Assembly (NCBI GenBank): GCA_045532805.1
Contig: JAZSGQ010000037.1
Location: forward strand, 1 to 64,000
Source: Firm-07 sp045532805
GTDB lineage: Bacteria; Bacillota; Clostridia; Oscillospirales; CAG-272
Reading direction: 5' to 3'
Length of the DNA: 64,000 nucleotides
Every line of letters starts with the position of its first letter. The first letter of the stretch is position 1. Positions 26,274 through 34,792 of the stretch are shown here, piece after piece. The notes below the pieces were generated by a model. The model ran no database searches. It saw nothing but the letters and a program-made list of their open reading frames with translations, and was not told where the DNA came from. Position numbers and translations under genes: made by a program.

Positions 26274-29069
26274 ATGGCTAAAGATTATAGCGCATCACTC
26301 AATCTACCGAACACCACCTTCGCTATGCGTGCGGAGCTTCCCAAGCGCGAGCCGCTGATGCTTGAATACTGGGAAAATCTGGGGCTCTATGAGCGTATGC
26401 TCAAGGGTGCCGAGGGGAAACCCACCTTCCTTCTGCACGATGGCCCTCCCTTCTCCAACGGCAACATTCACATGGGTACGGCGCTCAACAAGATCCTCAA
26501 GGATTTCATCAACAAGTCCCGTTCCATGATGGGCTTTTGCGTGCCCTACGTGCCCGGCTGGGATAACCACGGTATGCCGATCGAGAGCGCGATCATCAAA
26601 AAGAACAAGATCGACCGCAAGAAGATGTCGATTCCCGAATTCCGCAACGCTTGCCACGCCTTTGCACAGAACTTTGTGGACGTGCAGATGGGGCAGTTCA
26701 AGCGCCTTGGCGTTTCGGGCGACTGGAAGAATCCTTACCTCACCATGTCCCCCGACTTTGAGGCACGCGAGGTGCGTGTGTTCGGCGAGATGTACCGCAA
26801 GGGCTACATCTACAAGGGCCTCAAGCCCGTTTATTGGTGCCCCAAGGACGAGACGGCTCTGGCCGAGGCAGAGATCGAGTACCGCACCGATCCCTGCACC
26901 TCGATCTTCGTCAAGTTCCGTCTGGTGGACGACGGCGGCAAACTGAAAGGCGTTTGCGACCTGCAAAACACCTTTGTGGTGATCTGGACGACCACCACCT
27001 GGACGCTGCCCGGCAACCTTGCCATTGCCCTGAACCCCGTGGAGACCTACGTGGTGGTGCGTGCGGGCAACGAATGCTATATCGTGGCCGAGGCACTGTG
27101 TGAAAAGACCATGCAAGCAGGCGGTATTTCCGACTACGAGATCCTTGCGCGTATGGCGGGCAAGGAGTTTGAGTTTATGAAGGCGGCACACCCCTTCCTT
27201 GACCGTGAATCCGTACTGGTGAACGCCGATTACGTTACCATGGAAAGCGGCACGGGCTGTGTGCACACCGCTCCCGGTTTCGGTGCGGACGATTACCAGA
27301 CCTGCCGTCGCTACAACATTGATATCATCGTACCCGTGGACGACCGCGGCTACCAGACCGCAGACGCGGGCAAGTTTGCAGGCATGCGCTATGACGAATC
27401 CAACGTGGCGATCCTGGACGATCTGCGCACGAGCGGCGCGCTGTTTGCTTCGGAGGAGATCGAGCACGAGTATCCTCACTGCTGGCGTTGCAAGGCCCCC
27501 ATCATCTTCCGCGCGACGCCCCAGTGGTTCTGCTCGGTCGACGCCTTCAAGAACGAGGCGGTCGAGGCGTGCGAGAACGTGGAGTGGCTCCCCGAGTGGG
27601 GTGGTGAGCGCATCAAGTCCATGGTGCGCGAGCGCGCCGACTGGTGCATCTCCCGTCAGCGTCACTGGGGTCTGCCCATTCCCGTATTCTACTGCGGGGA
27701 TTGCGGTAAGCCCGTTTGCAACGAGGACTCCATCAACGCCGTATCCGCACTCTTTGCCGAGCGTGGCTCCAACGCCTGGTACGAGCTGGAGGCCGCAGAC
27801 ATTCTGCCCGGCGGCTTCACTTGCCCCCACTGCGGCGGCAAGCACTTCACCAAGGAGACCGACACACTGGACGGTTGGTTTGACTCGGGCTCCAGCCACT
27901 TCTACGTACTGGAGGGCCGCGAGGGTCATTACTTCCCCTCCGATGTCTATCTGGAGGGTGCCGACCAGTACCGCGGTTGGTTCCAGTCCTCCCTGCTCAC
28001 CGCCGTTGGCGCGAAGGGTGAGGGTGCTCCCTACAGGACCGTACTGACGCACGGTTGGGTCGTGGACGGCGAGGGCAAGGCGATGCACAAGTCGCTTGGC
28101 AACTCGATTGCCCCCGAGGAAATGATCGTGAAGTACGGCGCGGATCTGGTGCGTCTGTGGGTCGCTTCCAGTGACTATCACGTGGACGTGCGCGCTTCGG
28201 ACGCCATCTTCAAGCAGCTCTCCGACGCATACCGCAAGATTCGTAATACGGCACGCTTCCTTCTGGCCGACCTGTATGACTTCAACCCCGATACCGATGC
28301 ACTTCCCTTCGAGGAACTGTACGACATCGACAAGTGGATCATCGCGGATATGAACGATCTCGTGAAGACCGCACGCGAGGCCTACAACAGTTACGAGTTC
28401 CACACCATCTATCACGAGCTTTGCAACTTCTGCACCGTGGAGCTCTCCAAGCTTTACATTGACATCACAAAGGATCGCGTCTATGCAGAGGGTGCCGACT
28501 CGAAGGCACGCCGTGCGGCACAGACCGCGATGTACCACGTCGTCAGTTCGATGACGCGTATGATGGCACCTCTGCTTGCCTTCACCTCCGAGGAGATCTG
28601 GCAGGCAATGCCTCACCGTGCCACCGACGTAAAGGAGAGCGTATTCCTCAACGATATGCCCGACTTCGACGAGACCCTCTGCTTCCCCGAGGTCACCGCG
28701 CGCTACAACGCCCTGTTTGAGTTGCGCGAGAGCGTGATGAAGGCCCTGGAGGGTGCACGCGCCGAGAAGCGCATCGGCAAGTCGCTGGACGCCGCCGTTA
28801 CGGTCTTTACCGAGAACGAAGAGGCGTACGCACTGCTGGATTCCTTCCGTGACGAACTGCCCACGCTCTTTATCGTGTCGCAGGTCGATCTTGTGAAGGG
28901 TGCCGCTCCCGCTGATGCTGTAGTCGAGGAGGACGCCGTGGTCGGCGTCACGGTCAGCGCCGCACGCGGCGAGAAGTGCGACCGTTGCTGGAACTACAAC
29001 GAAAACGCCTTCCACGACGAGGAGGGCGGTTGCCTGTGTCCCCGTTGCCGCAAGGTGCTCGGACTTTGA
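26274..29069 (+). CDS. ileS: Isoleucyl-tRNA synthetase (type 1)
   Basis: A 931-residue class I synthetase of normal type-1 length. It has the catalytic domain opening DGPPFSNGNIHMGTALNKILKD, the editing domain (TTTWTLPGNLAIALNP), DWCISRQRHWGLPIPV, and a C-terminal zinc finger with two CxxC pairs (CDRCWNYNEN and CPRCRK). The HIGH motif reads HMGT and the KMSKS loop reads KAMHKS, both departing from the standard. Other blocks are intact, so this is probably a clade form rather than damage. AGGAG lies upstream and a terminator follows. Confidence 0.95.
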   Translation: MAKDYSASLNLPNTTFAMRAELPKREPLMLEYWENLGLYERMLKGAEGKPTFLLHDGPPFSNGNIHMGTALNKILKDFINKSRSMMGFCVPYVPGWDNHGMPIESAIIKKNKIDRKKMSIPEFRNACHAFAQNFVDVQMGQFKRLGVSGDWKNPYLTMSPDFEAREVRVFGEMYRKGYIYKGLKPVYWCPKDETALAEAEIEYRTDPCTSIFVKFRLVDDGGKLKGVCDLQNTFVVIWTTTTWTLPGNLAIALNPVETYVVVRAGNECYIVAEALCEKTMQAGGISDYEILARMAGKEFEFMKAAHPFLDRESVLVNADYVTMESGTGCVHTAPGFGADDYQTCRRYNIDIIVPVDDRGYQTADAGKFAGMRYDESNVAILDDLRTSGALFASEEIEHEYPHCWRCKAPIIFRATPQWFCSVDAFKNEAVEACENVEWLPEWGGERIKSMVRERADWCISRQRHWGLPIPVFYCGDCGKPVCNEDSINAVSALFAERGSNAWYELEAADILPGGFTCPHCGGKHFTKETDTLDGWFDSGSSHFYVLEGREGHYFPSDVYLEGADQYRGWFQSSLLTAVGAKGEGAPYRTVLTHGWVVDGEGKAMHKSLGNSIAPEEMIVKYGADLVRLWVASSDYHVDVRASDAIFKQLSDAYRKIRNTARFLLADLYDFNPDTDALPFEELYDIDKWIIADMNDLVKTAREAYNSYEFHTIYHELCNFCTVELSKLYIDITKDRVYAEGADSKARRAAQTAMYHVVSSMTRMMAPLLAFTSEEIWQAMPHRATDVKESVFLNDMPDFDETLCFPEVTARYNALFELRESVMKALEGARAEKRIGKSLDAAVTVFTENEEAYALLDSFRDELPTLFIVSQVDLVKGAAPADAVVEEDAVVGVTVSAARGEKCDRCWNYNENAFHDEEGGCLCPRCRKVLGL

Positions 29070-29080
29070 TAAAAAAGAAA

Positions 29081-29117
29081 TTGCCGCAGGTGCCTTTCGG
29101 CATTTGCGGCATTTTTT
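29081..29117 (+). terminator. Terminator after ileS
   Basis: Stem TGCCGCAGGTGCC pairing (with a few mismatches) with GGCATTTGCGGCA around TTTC, then six T's, ending just before the lspA ribosome site. Confidence 0.85.
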
Positions 29118-29130
29118 AAGGAGTAAACTT

Positions 29131-29643
29131 ATGTGGGTTCTTCCCTATCTTTTCATCGCCCTCGGCATTGTCCTCCTGGATCAAGTCAGCAAGTTGCTCG
29201 TGCTCCGTTTTCTGTACGAGGGGCAGTTTGCACTGATCCCGAACGTGCTTCACTTCACCTACGTGGAGAACGATGGCATGGCATTTGGCCTGTTGTCGGA
29301 TCACCGTTGGATCTTTATGGTGCTGTCGGTCATCGGCATCGGGGCGATGTGCTTCTACCTGTACGCATTCGCCAAGACGCGGTGCTCGCGCATCGCGCTT
29401 TCCCTCATCATCGCGGGCGGTATTGGCAATATGATCGACCGCGTGCGCCTCGGGTTTGTGGTAGATTTCATTGATTTCTGCGCCTTTCCGCAGTTGTGGA
29501 GTTGGGTGTTCAATATCGCCGACGCAGCGGTCTGCATCGGGGCGGCACTGTTCGCATTCGACCTGATCCGCGAGGCGGTGGGTGAACTGCGCGCGGCGCG
29601 GCAGAAGACAAACGAGGACGGTTCCGATGGCACAAACGCTTGA
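29131..29643 (+). CDS. lspA: Lipoprotein signal peptidase
   Basis: A 170-residue membrane protein starting MWVLPYLFIA after AAGGAG; an earlier in-frame Met lies in the terminator. Four membrane segments are predicted. The catalytic aspartates are in GNMIDRVRLGFVVDF and NIADAAV, and LDQVSKLLV is also typical. It cleaves the signal peptides of the lipoproteins seen elsewhere in the window. It overlaps the rluD-like gene by 17 bases. Confidence 0.95.
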   Translation: MWVLPYLFIALGIVLLDQVSKLLVLRFLYEGQFALIPNVLHFTYVENDGMAFGLLSDHRWIFMVLSVIGIGAMCFYLYAFAKTRCSRIALSLIIAGGIGNMIDRVRLGFVVDFIDFCAFPQLWSWVFNIADAAVCIGAALFAFDLIREAVGELRAARQKTNEDGSDGTNA

Positions 29644-30574
29644 ATCGCGCGTGACGGACGCCGACGTCGGCATCCGTCTTGACGCCTATCTTGCCGCCGC
29701 ATTTTCGCTTTCGCGCTCAGGCGCCGAGCGATTGCTCCTGGAGGGACGCGTGACGATTACGGGCGGCAACGCCGCCAAAAATTACCGCCTGCGCGGCGGT
29801 GAGTATATCATGCTCACCCTGCCCGATCCTGTCCCCGCAGAAGCACTCCCCGAGGACATTCCGTTGGATATTGTCTTTGAGGACGCGGACATCGTGGTGG
29901 TCAACAAGCCCTGCGGTATGGTCGTGCACCCCGCCGCGGGAAATGAGAGCGGCACGCTTGTGAACGCCCTTTTGCACCATTGCAAAGGGAGTTTGTCGGG
30001 CGTAGGCGGCGTAGAGCGCCCGGGCATCGTCCACCGCATCGACAAGGACACCTCGGGACTTTTGGTGGTTGCCAAGAACGACACCGCACACGTGGCGCTT
30101 TCGGAGCAACTCAAAACGCACACCGTGAGCAGAGTCTACCACGCCATTACCGTGGGCAACTTGCGCGAGGATCGCGGCACGGTGCACGCGCCCATCGGGC
30201 GTCACCCCGTGGATCGCAAGCGTATGGCCATTACCCGCCGAGAGGGCGAGGGGCGCGATGCCATCACCCATTATGAGGTGCTGGAGCGCTTCGGCGCTTT
30301 CACGCACGTGCGCTGTCAGTTGGAAACGGGGCGCACGCACCAGATCCGCGTGCACATGGCGTCGCTCGGTCACCCGCTTCTCGGCGATCCCGTTTACGGC
30401 GGGGACGGCACAAGATTTGAGGTGCATCACCGCAAACTGTTTCACGGACAGTGCCTGCACGCAGGCGAACTTTCCCTCATACACCCGCGCACGGGCGAGC
30501 CGATGCACTTTGAAGCCCCCCTGCCCGAAGACTTTTCCGCCATTCTAGACATTTTGCGCCGAGAATTGACGTAA
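29627..30574 (+). CDS. RluA-family pseudouridine synthase (RluD-like)
   Basis: A 315-residue protein starting MAQTLESRVT inside the 3' end of lspA, with GAGGAC upstream. An S4 domain (about 10-70) precedes the catalytic domain with HRIDKDTSGLLVVAKN (catalytic Asp) and LETGRTHQIRVHMASLGHPLLGDP, read here in parts. It pseudouridylates large-subunit rRNA; lspA-rluD order is common in Firmicutes, and RluD is the closest assignment. Confidence 0.9.
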   Translation: MAQTLESRVTDADVGIRLDAYLAAAFSLSRSGAERLLLEGRVTITGGNAAKNYRLRGGEYIMLTLPDPVPAEALPEDIPLDIVFEDADIVVVNKPCGMVVHPAAGNESGTLVNALLHHCKGSLSGVGGVERPGIVHRIDKDTSGLLVVAKNDTAHVALSEQLKTHTVSRVYHAITVGNLREDRGTVHAPIGRHPVDRKRMAITRREGEGRDAITHYEVLERFGAFTHVRCQLETGRTHQIRVHMASLGHPLLGDPVYGGDGTRFEVHHRKLFHGQCLHAGELSLIHPRTGEPMHFEAPLPEDFSAILDILRRELT

Positions 30575-30604
30575 GTCCAAATCCTCGGTTAAGGAGTTAT
30601 ACTA

Positions 30605-31462
30605 ATGTTTGATTTTTCCCGTTATCTGATTGCAAGCGATATCGACGGCACCTTTTTGGCCCCGGGTAGCTTGCCCGTAGAACGCAATTACCGAGCACTG
30701 GAGCGCTTCCGCGCGGGCGGTGGTCTTTTCACACTCGCCACGGGACGGATCCCCCACACCATGGATCCTCACGTACCCTTCATTCGTGAAACCCTGAATG
30801 CCCCCGCCGTCGTCTGCAACGGCATTTTCCTTTATGATTTTGAAACCGACGTGGCCTCCTTCGAGTCTATGCTCACGCGCGAAGAGGCCGAGGAGCTTCT
30901 GGCGTTTTTCCGCGCGAATAAGGGTGATGCCGCCATTCAGATCTCCACCCGTAAGGGTATGTTTTTTGACAAAGGCACCGAGGCCATTTTGCGTTATATC
31001 GCTCCCTGCAGACCCGGCACGGCGGGCGTGTGCGACCCCGCTACGTGGCCGCTTGGCGACGCGTATAAATTCGCCATTCACGGTACGCCCGAGAACATCG
31101 CGGCATTGCGCGTGCTCACCGAGCAACGCTTTGGCAACCGCTTTGAGATCACCACGTCGAGCAATCATCTACTGGAGGTCCAGCATCTGGGCTGTACCAA
31201 GGCCACAGGCCTTGCGCATCTGCGCCGCATCACAGCGGACAAGGGTGAGCGGATCCTGATCGCATGCGGCGACTATGAAAACGATCTTGCTATGCTCGCG
31301 GCGGCGGACATCGCCGTTTGCCCCTCCAATGCACACCCCGCCGTCAAGGCGATCGCAGACTACGAGTTTTGCTCGTGCGGTGAGGGCCTGATCGCGGACA
31401 TCATCGAGAAGATCGAGGCGGGCGAACTAAAGATCAAGCGAAATAAGGAGAAAACGGTATGA
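30605..31462 (+). CDS. HAD-superfamily phosphatase, Cof type (IIB)
   Basis: A 285-residue protein with motif I ASDIDGTFLAP, a Cof-type cap, and C-terminal CGDYENDLAMLAAAD (motif IV, Asp pair). The Cof subfamily dephosphorylates sugar phosphates and related small molecules; the substrate is unknown. It overlaps the next HAD gene by 4 bases. AAGGAG precedes the start. Confidence 0.9.
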   Translation: MFDFSRYLIASDIDGTFLAPGSLPVERNYRALERFRAGGGLFTLATGRIPHTMDPHVPFIRETLNAPAVVCNGIFLYDFETDVASFESMLTREEAEELLAFFRANKGDAAIQISTRKGMFFDKGTEAILRYIAPCRPGTAGVCDPATWPLGDAYKFAIHGTPENIAALRVLTEQRFGNRFEITTSSNHLLEVQHLGCTKATGLAHLRRITADKGERILIACGDYENDLAMLAAADIAVCPSNAHPAVKAIADYEFCSCGEGLIADIIEKIEAGELKIKRNKEKTV

Positions 31463-32109
31463 GTTATCGCGTTGCATTGTTCGATCTGGACGGCACGGTC
31501 TTGGATACGTTGGACGACCTCACTGCGGCTGTGAACCACGCGCTCGCGCGCGAGGGCTTTCCCACGCACACAAGAGAAAACGTGTGCGCCTTTGTCGGCA
31601 ACGGCATCGGCAAACTGATCGAACGCGCCATACCGAGTGGCACCGACGAGGCAACCGCCGCGCGCGTGCTTGATGAGTTCAAGCGCTACTACGCCGCACA
31701 CTGTGCCGTACATACACGCCCTTATGAGGGGATCCTGCCGATGCTTTGCGCACTGCGCGAGGCGGGCGTGAAGACCGCCCTTGTTTCCAATAAGGCGGAT
31801 TTTGCCGTGCAGGCACTGGCAAAGGACTATTTTGAGGATCTGTTTGACGTGGCCCTCGGCGAACGGGCGGATATACCCCGCAAACCCGCACCCGATATGG
31901 TGCATCACGTGCTAGCACAACTCGGCGCTGATAAAGAGGACGCCGTGTTCATCGGCGACTCCGATGTGGACGTGTTCACCGCAAACAACGCAGGCCTTCC
32001 CTGCATCGGTGTCACCTGGGGCTTCCGTAACGAACCCTGCCTTCGCGCCGCAGGCGCTTCGTGCTTTGCGCACACCCCCGACGAGCTGCTCTCACTGATC
32101 CTGCAGTAA
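31459..32109 (+). CDS. HAD phosphatase, phosphoglycolate-phosphatase-like
   Basis: A 216-residue protein with motif I FDLDGTVLDTLDDL, motif II VSNKAD, a conserved lysine in RKPAPDMV and motif III IGDSDVDVFTANNAG. It resembles Gph/PgmB-type HAD phosphatases. It follows another HAD gene with an ATGA-type overlap and ends before a strong terminator. The substrate is an inference. Confidence 0.88.
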   Translation: MSYRVALFDLDGTVLDTLDDLTAAVNHALAREGFPTHTRENVCAFVGNGIGKLIERAIPSGTDEATAARVLDEFKRYYAAHCAVHTRPYEGILPMLCALREAGVKTALVSNKADFAVQALAKDYFEDLFDVALGERADIPRKPAPDMVHHVLAQLGADKEDAVFIGDSDVDVFTANNAGLPCIGVTWGFRNEPCLRAAGASCFAHTPDELLSLILQ

Positions 32110-32110
32110 A

Positions 32111-32147
32111 AATAAAAAAGAGGCGAGCCGCGCTCGCCTCTTTTTTA
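32111..32147. terminator. Bidirectional terminator, gph-like/secG
   Basis: Stem AAAAAGAGGCGAG pairing with CTCGCCTCTTTTT around CCGCG, between convergent genes. Confidence 0.9.
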
Positions 32148-32150
32148 TTC

Positions 32151-32402
32151 TCAATAGAACTTTGCGATCAGTACGTAGGAAACGACCACCAGCACGGTGA
32201 AGATGATTGCCACCACCGTCGTGAGGATCGCGATGATTCTGTCGCGGGACTTACCCTTGTTCTGACCGTAGTAGGTGTCAGTGCCGCCGCCGATCGTGCC
32301 GGACAGACGCTTGTCCTTGCCGGACTGCATCAGCACAACCACCAGCAGGAAAATGGCCATAACGACCAGAGCAATACCCATAATCCATTCCAGAGCTCCC
32401 AT
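32151..32402 (-). CDS. secG: Protein translocase subunit SecG
   Basis: An 83-residue protein starting MGALEWIMGIALVVM after GGAGG; a longer open frame upstream is rejected because it covers the leader. Two membrane helices flank a Gly/Ser-rich loop with the SecG signature VVLMQSGKDKRLSGTIGGG, read in parts. It stimulates SecYEG export. No strong promoter was identified upstream (32403-32552). Confidence 0.93.
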   Translation of the reverse strand: MGALEWIMGIALVVMAIFLLVVVLMQSGKDKRLSGTIGGGTDTYYGQNKGKSRDRIIAILTTVVAIIFTVLVVVSYVLIAKFY

Positions 32403-32552
32403 GATAAACCTCCTAAAACAAGAATACCAGGGCAAAGCCCCGTAAATATACATCATGTAGAGATATTTTACCACAAATCAAAGCAAATTGCAATAGCCCA
32501 AGCAAAAAATTTTATTTTTTCTTTTTCGCACCAAATTCCGCGCCACCGCATC

Positions 32553-32581
32553 TTGACTTTACCTCCCTTCTGTGGTAAGAT
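32553..32581 (+). promoter_or_regulatory. Promoter upstream of the tRNA-Ser remnants
   Basis: TTGACT and TAAGAT separated by 17 bases. The first tRNA-Ser-like sequence begins 24 bases downstream, so this probably drove the ancestral tRNA gene. Confidence 0.7.
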
Positions 32582-32604
32582 ATTAGATGCTCGCAAGCAC
32601 CGTT

Positions 32605-32762
32605 CGGAGGGTTATCGAAGCGGGGACGTTGCCGAGCGCTGCCGGTGGCAGATCAAGCGAGGCATAAGGAGTGGCAGCGGTCGAAATTTTGTGAACGAGA
32701 GTGAGCAAAAAATTTCGGGCACCGCAACAGGACATAACGAGGCGGTCTTGAAAATTTGCAGT
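32605..32762 (+). pseudogene. Split tRNA-Ser remnant with inserted hairpin DNA
   Basis: GGAGGGTTATCGAAG at 32605 equals the first 15 bases of the intact tRNA-Ser, and CATAACGAGGCGGTCTTGAAAA at about 32732 equals its D-arm end and anticodon arm. About 110 bases between them are foreign and contain an inverted repeat (CGAAATTTT ... AAAATTTCG). The sequence diverges after the anticodon. It cannot make a working tRNA. Confidence 0.7.
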
Positions 32763-32908
32763 CGCGAGTTTCTGCAAATGCTCAAAATCCCTTGCTACGC
32801 TTGATGTTTTCGCCCTTCGGACGATGCAGAAAAATATTCCTTCTAAAACTTTTTCTAAAAAATTCGCAAATCTAAAAACTTAATAAAAATGTTCACAGTA
32901 TGCATCAC

Positions 32909-33034
32909 GGAGAGTTATTTCGCCTTTGGCGAAGATACCCACACCCTGCGCCTGACAAGCGAGCTTGTCGATCTTCGGGTGGGGTATGCGAAGTGGATTC
33001 GACGAACAGAGTTCGCCGAGCCGCATCTCAGAAG
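32909..33034 (+). repeat. Second degenerate tRNA-Ser-like copy, hairpin-rich
   Basis: GGAGAGTTAT (one change from the tRNA 5' end) is followed by hairpins (TTCGCC/GGCGAA, GACAAG/CTTGTC, ATACCC/GGGTAT), then TGCGAAGTGG, which again matches the tRNA D-arm start. The region also has CGAACAGAGTTCG. It is most likely another broken copy of the same tRNA. Confidence 0.5.
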
Positions 33035-33076
33035 CTCCGTAAATATGATGCACGCTGTTGCATCATATTTACGGAG
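33035..33076. repeat. Perfect 18-bp inverted repeat overlapping the tRNA 5' end
   Basis: Arms at 33035-33052 and 33059-33076 are exact complements separated by 6 bases (CGCTGT). The last four bases are the first four of the tRNA-Ser acceptor stem. It would fold with the tRNA leader and looks like a recombination or element-end trace. Confidence 0.8.
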
Positions 33077-33161
33077 GGTTATCGAAGTGGTCATAACGAG
33101 GCGGTCTTGAAAACCGTTTGCCTTCACGGGCGCGTGAGTTCGAATCTCACACCCTCCGCCA
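33073..33161 (+). tRNA. tRNA-Ser(UGA)
   Basis: An acceptor stem GGAGGGT pairs with ACCCTCC, followed by G and an encoded CCA. The anticodon loop CTTGAAA gives UGA at 33108-33110. A long variable arm (GCCTTCACGGGC) and GAGTTCGAATCTC T-arm fit a class II tRNA for serine. It is followed at once by a terminator. It marks the edge of an AT-rich accessory segment. Confidence 0.95.
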
Positions 33162-33196
33162 AAAAGCCACAAGGATAATTTCTTGTGGCTTTTTCT
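33162..33196 (+). terminator. Terminator after tRNA-Ser
   Basis: AAAAGCCACAAG pairs with CTTGTGGCTTTT and a T-rich tail follows, immediately after the encoded CCA. Confidence 0.85.
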
Positions 33197-33287
33197 TAAA
33201 AATTGAGACAAGGTGAGACTAACTGATACTGTTTGAGACTGATATCTATAGTATAATATACCTACCAAAGACAAAGGAGGAATATAA

Positions 33288-33839
33288 ATGTCTTTTATAG
33301 AAAAGCTTTTGGAATTTTTTATGCCATGGAAAAGCTCCAAATGGGTGATGTGGAAAGCTTGCCTTGATTTAAAAACATGCGTAGAATGTAAAGAATTACA
33401 TGGCAAAATCTTTCCTACAGAGGATGTTGGAAAAATGGTTCGGTGGCCTATGCATCAGTATTGTCGTTGCACTCTTGACGGAATGGACGTTCTTCCTGCC
33501 GGATATGCAACTCAAGACGGACTAAACGGCGCTGACTATTGGCTCACACACAAAGGAAAATTGCCTGAAAACTATCTGACAAAAAAGGAAGCAAGAAAAA
33601 TTGGTTGGAAAGATAAAAAGGGTAATTTGGCAGATGTTGCAAATGGTAAAATAATCGGCGGTGATGTTTATCAAAACAAAGATGGAAGATTACCACAGGC
33701 AAATGGGCGTATATGGTACGAAGCAGATATTAATTACACGTCCGGATATCGTGGAACCGAACGTATTTTGTATTCTAACGATGGATTGGTTTTTGTAACA
33801 TACGACCATTACCAAACATTTTATGAAATTTCAGATTAA
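33288..33839 (+). CDS. Barnase-type ribonuclease toxin with MuF-like N-terminal domain
   Basis: A 183-residue protein in two parts. Residues about 22-62 carry TCVECKELHGK and PMHQYCRC, the cysteine/histidine pattern at the end of phage Mu gpF-like head proteins. Residues about 74-183 align with barnase: GGDVYQNKDGRLP, WYEADINYTSG, ERILYS and DHYQTF. Catalytic counterparts Lys121, Glu145, Arg155, Arg159 and His174 are all present. There is no signal peptide, so it differs from secreted barnase. It is followed by its barstar. GGAGG precedes ATG. Base composition is AT-rich compared with the core genes. Confidence 0.9.
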   Translation: MSFIEKLLEFFMPWKSSKWVMWKACLDLKTCVECKELHGKIFPTEDVGKMVRWPMHQYCRCTLDGMDVLPAGYATQDGLNGADYWLTHKGKLPENYLTKKEARKIGWKDKKGNLADVANGKIIGGDVYQNKDGRLPQANGRIWYEADINYTSGYRGTERILYSNDGLVFVTYDHYQTFYEISD

Positions 33840-33850
33840 GGAGTAAGAAT

Positions 33851-34177
33851 ATGTATCAATTTAAGGAACTGTATACATTAGACTTTTCAAAGGTTAATTA
33901 TATAAATGAAGTCCATCAAATAATCAAAGATGAACTTGATTTTCCTGATTATTATGGTATGAATTGGTCTGCTTTTTGGGATTGCTTGACAGATATGGTA
34001 GGTGATCCTATTCATATTGAAATTGTCGGTATGGAAACGGTACAGCGTAAATTTCCTCGCCATGCACAAATCATGTTAGAAACATTAAAGGATTTGAAGC
34101 ATTTGGATGATGACGATTACAAAGATCAAATAAGAATAGAGATTGTCATAGGCGAAGCACGATATGAAATTAGCTAA
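33851..34177 (+). CDS. Barstar-family ribonuclease inhibitor (antitoxin)
   Basis: A 108-residue protein starting 11 bases after the toxin. It has the barstar core LHQ-like helix (NEVHQIIKDELDFPDYYGMNWSAFWDCLTD), whose FPDYYGMNWSAFWDCL segment matches the inhibitor face that plugs the RNase active site. An acidic helix (LKHLDDDDY) follows. It should bind and neutralise the upstream RNase. Confidence 0.93.
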   Translation: MYQFKELYTLDFSKVNYINEVHQIIKDELDFPDYYGMNWSAFWDCLTDMVGDPIHIEIVGMETVQRKFPRHAQIMLETLKDLKHLDDDDYKDQIRIEIVIGEARYEIS

Positions 34178-34181
34178 ACAA

Positions 34182-34784
34182 CTATTTTGTTGCTTGAAAT
34201 TTCAATATTACATTTTCATGCCACCCCGATTTCTGCGTATTCTTAAACGCCTTATCGGTGGCGAGGTAGTTAATGATGCTCTGCTTTGAGATGTAGTACT
34301 TGCCCATTATGGCGACTGCGTATATGTATTTTCTCTGCACGTACCGAAGGATTGTTCTTCGGTGGTAACCTGTCAGCTCGGCGACCTCGTCCACGGTGAG
34401 TGTATCGGGTACGGCAGAAAGAAGATCTTCGAGCATTTCCTTGAACCGCGCTCGCTCCTTGCCTCGGAGCTTATAATTCGTATCATCAAAATAACCCCCA
34501 CAGTCCGAGTCAGGCGACTCGGTTCTGCGAGGGTTATTTGTCTTTTTGGCGTTGAAAATACCGACGGGGATTTCTTTCCGCTTCTCGCGGTCACTCTTTG
34601 CCATGTAGGCGAGAACGTCCTCCTTTCTGATAGAATATTTGTGCGTTGGCGTGTTGCGAATCTCGCACGGAATAATGCCATTCTGCAGCATCCACGCCGC
34701 CTTGCGTTTGCTGATGTGGAGCATCTTAACAAGCAGAAAAGAATAATGGTTGTAAGTTTTTTCATGTTGTTTCTCCTTTACCAA
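34182..34784 (-). CDS. Double excisionase-like HTH DNA-binding protein
   Basis: A 200-residue protein with two excisionase/MerR-type helix-turn-helix units. The first is at about 15-60 (FLLVKMLHISKRKAAWMLQNG then YSIRKEDVLAYM), the second at about 130-180 (LTVDEVAELTGYHRRTILRYV then YYISKQSIINYL). A basic linker joins them. Such proteins aid excision or act as regulators of mobile elements. It is convergent with the barstar gene, only 4 bases apart. No integrase is next to it. Confidence 0.65.
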   Translation of the reverse strand: MVKEKQHEKTYNHYSFLLVKMLHISKRKAAWMLQNGIIPCEIRNTPTHKYSIRKEDVLAYMAKSDREKRKEIPVGIFNAKKTNNPRRTESPDSDCGGYFDDTNYKLRGKERARFKEMLEDLLSAVPDTLTVDEVAELTGYHRRTILRYVQRKYIYAVAIMGKYYISKQSIINYLATDKAFKNTQKSGWHENVILKFQATK

Positions 34785-34792
34785 TAGGGGAT

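Noticed and set aside
26304..29015. About 900-codon open frame opposite ileS
   Set aside because: Shadow of ileS; leucine/valine/histidine-rich composition with no motif.
32583..33178. Short open frames in the tRNA-Ser repeat region
   Set aside because: They run through tRNA sequence and hairpins without ribosome sites.
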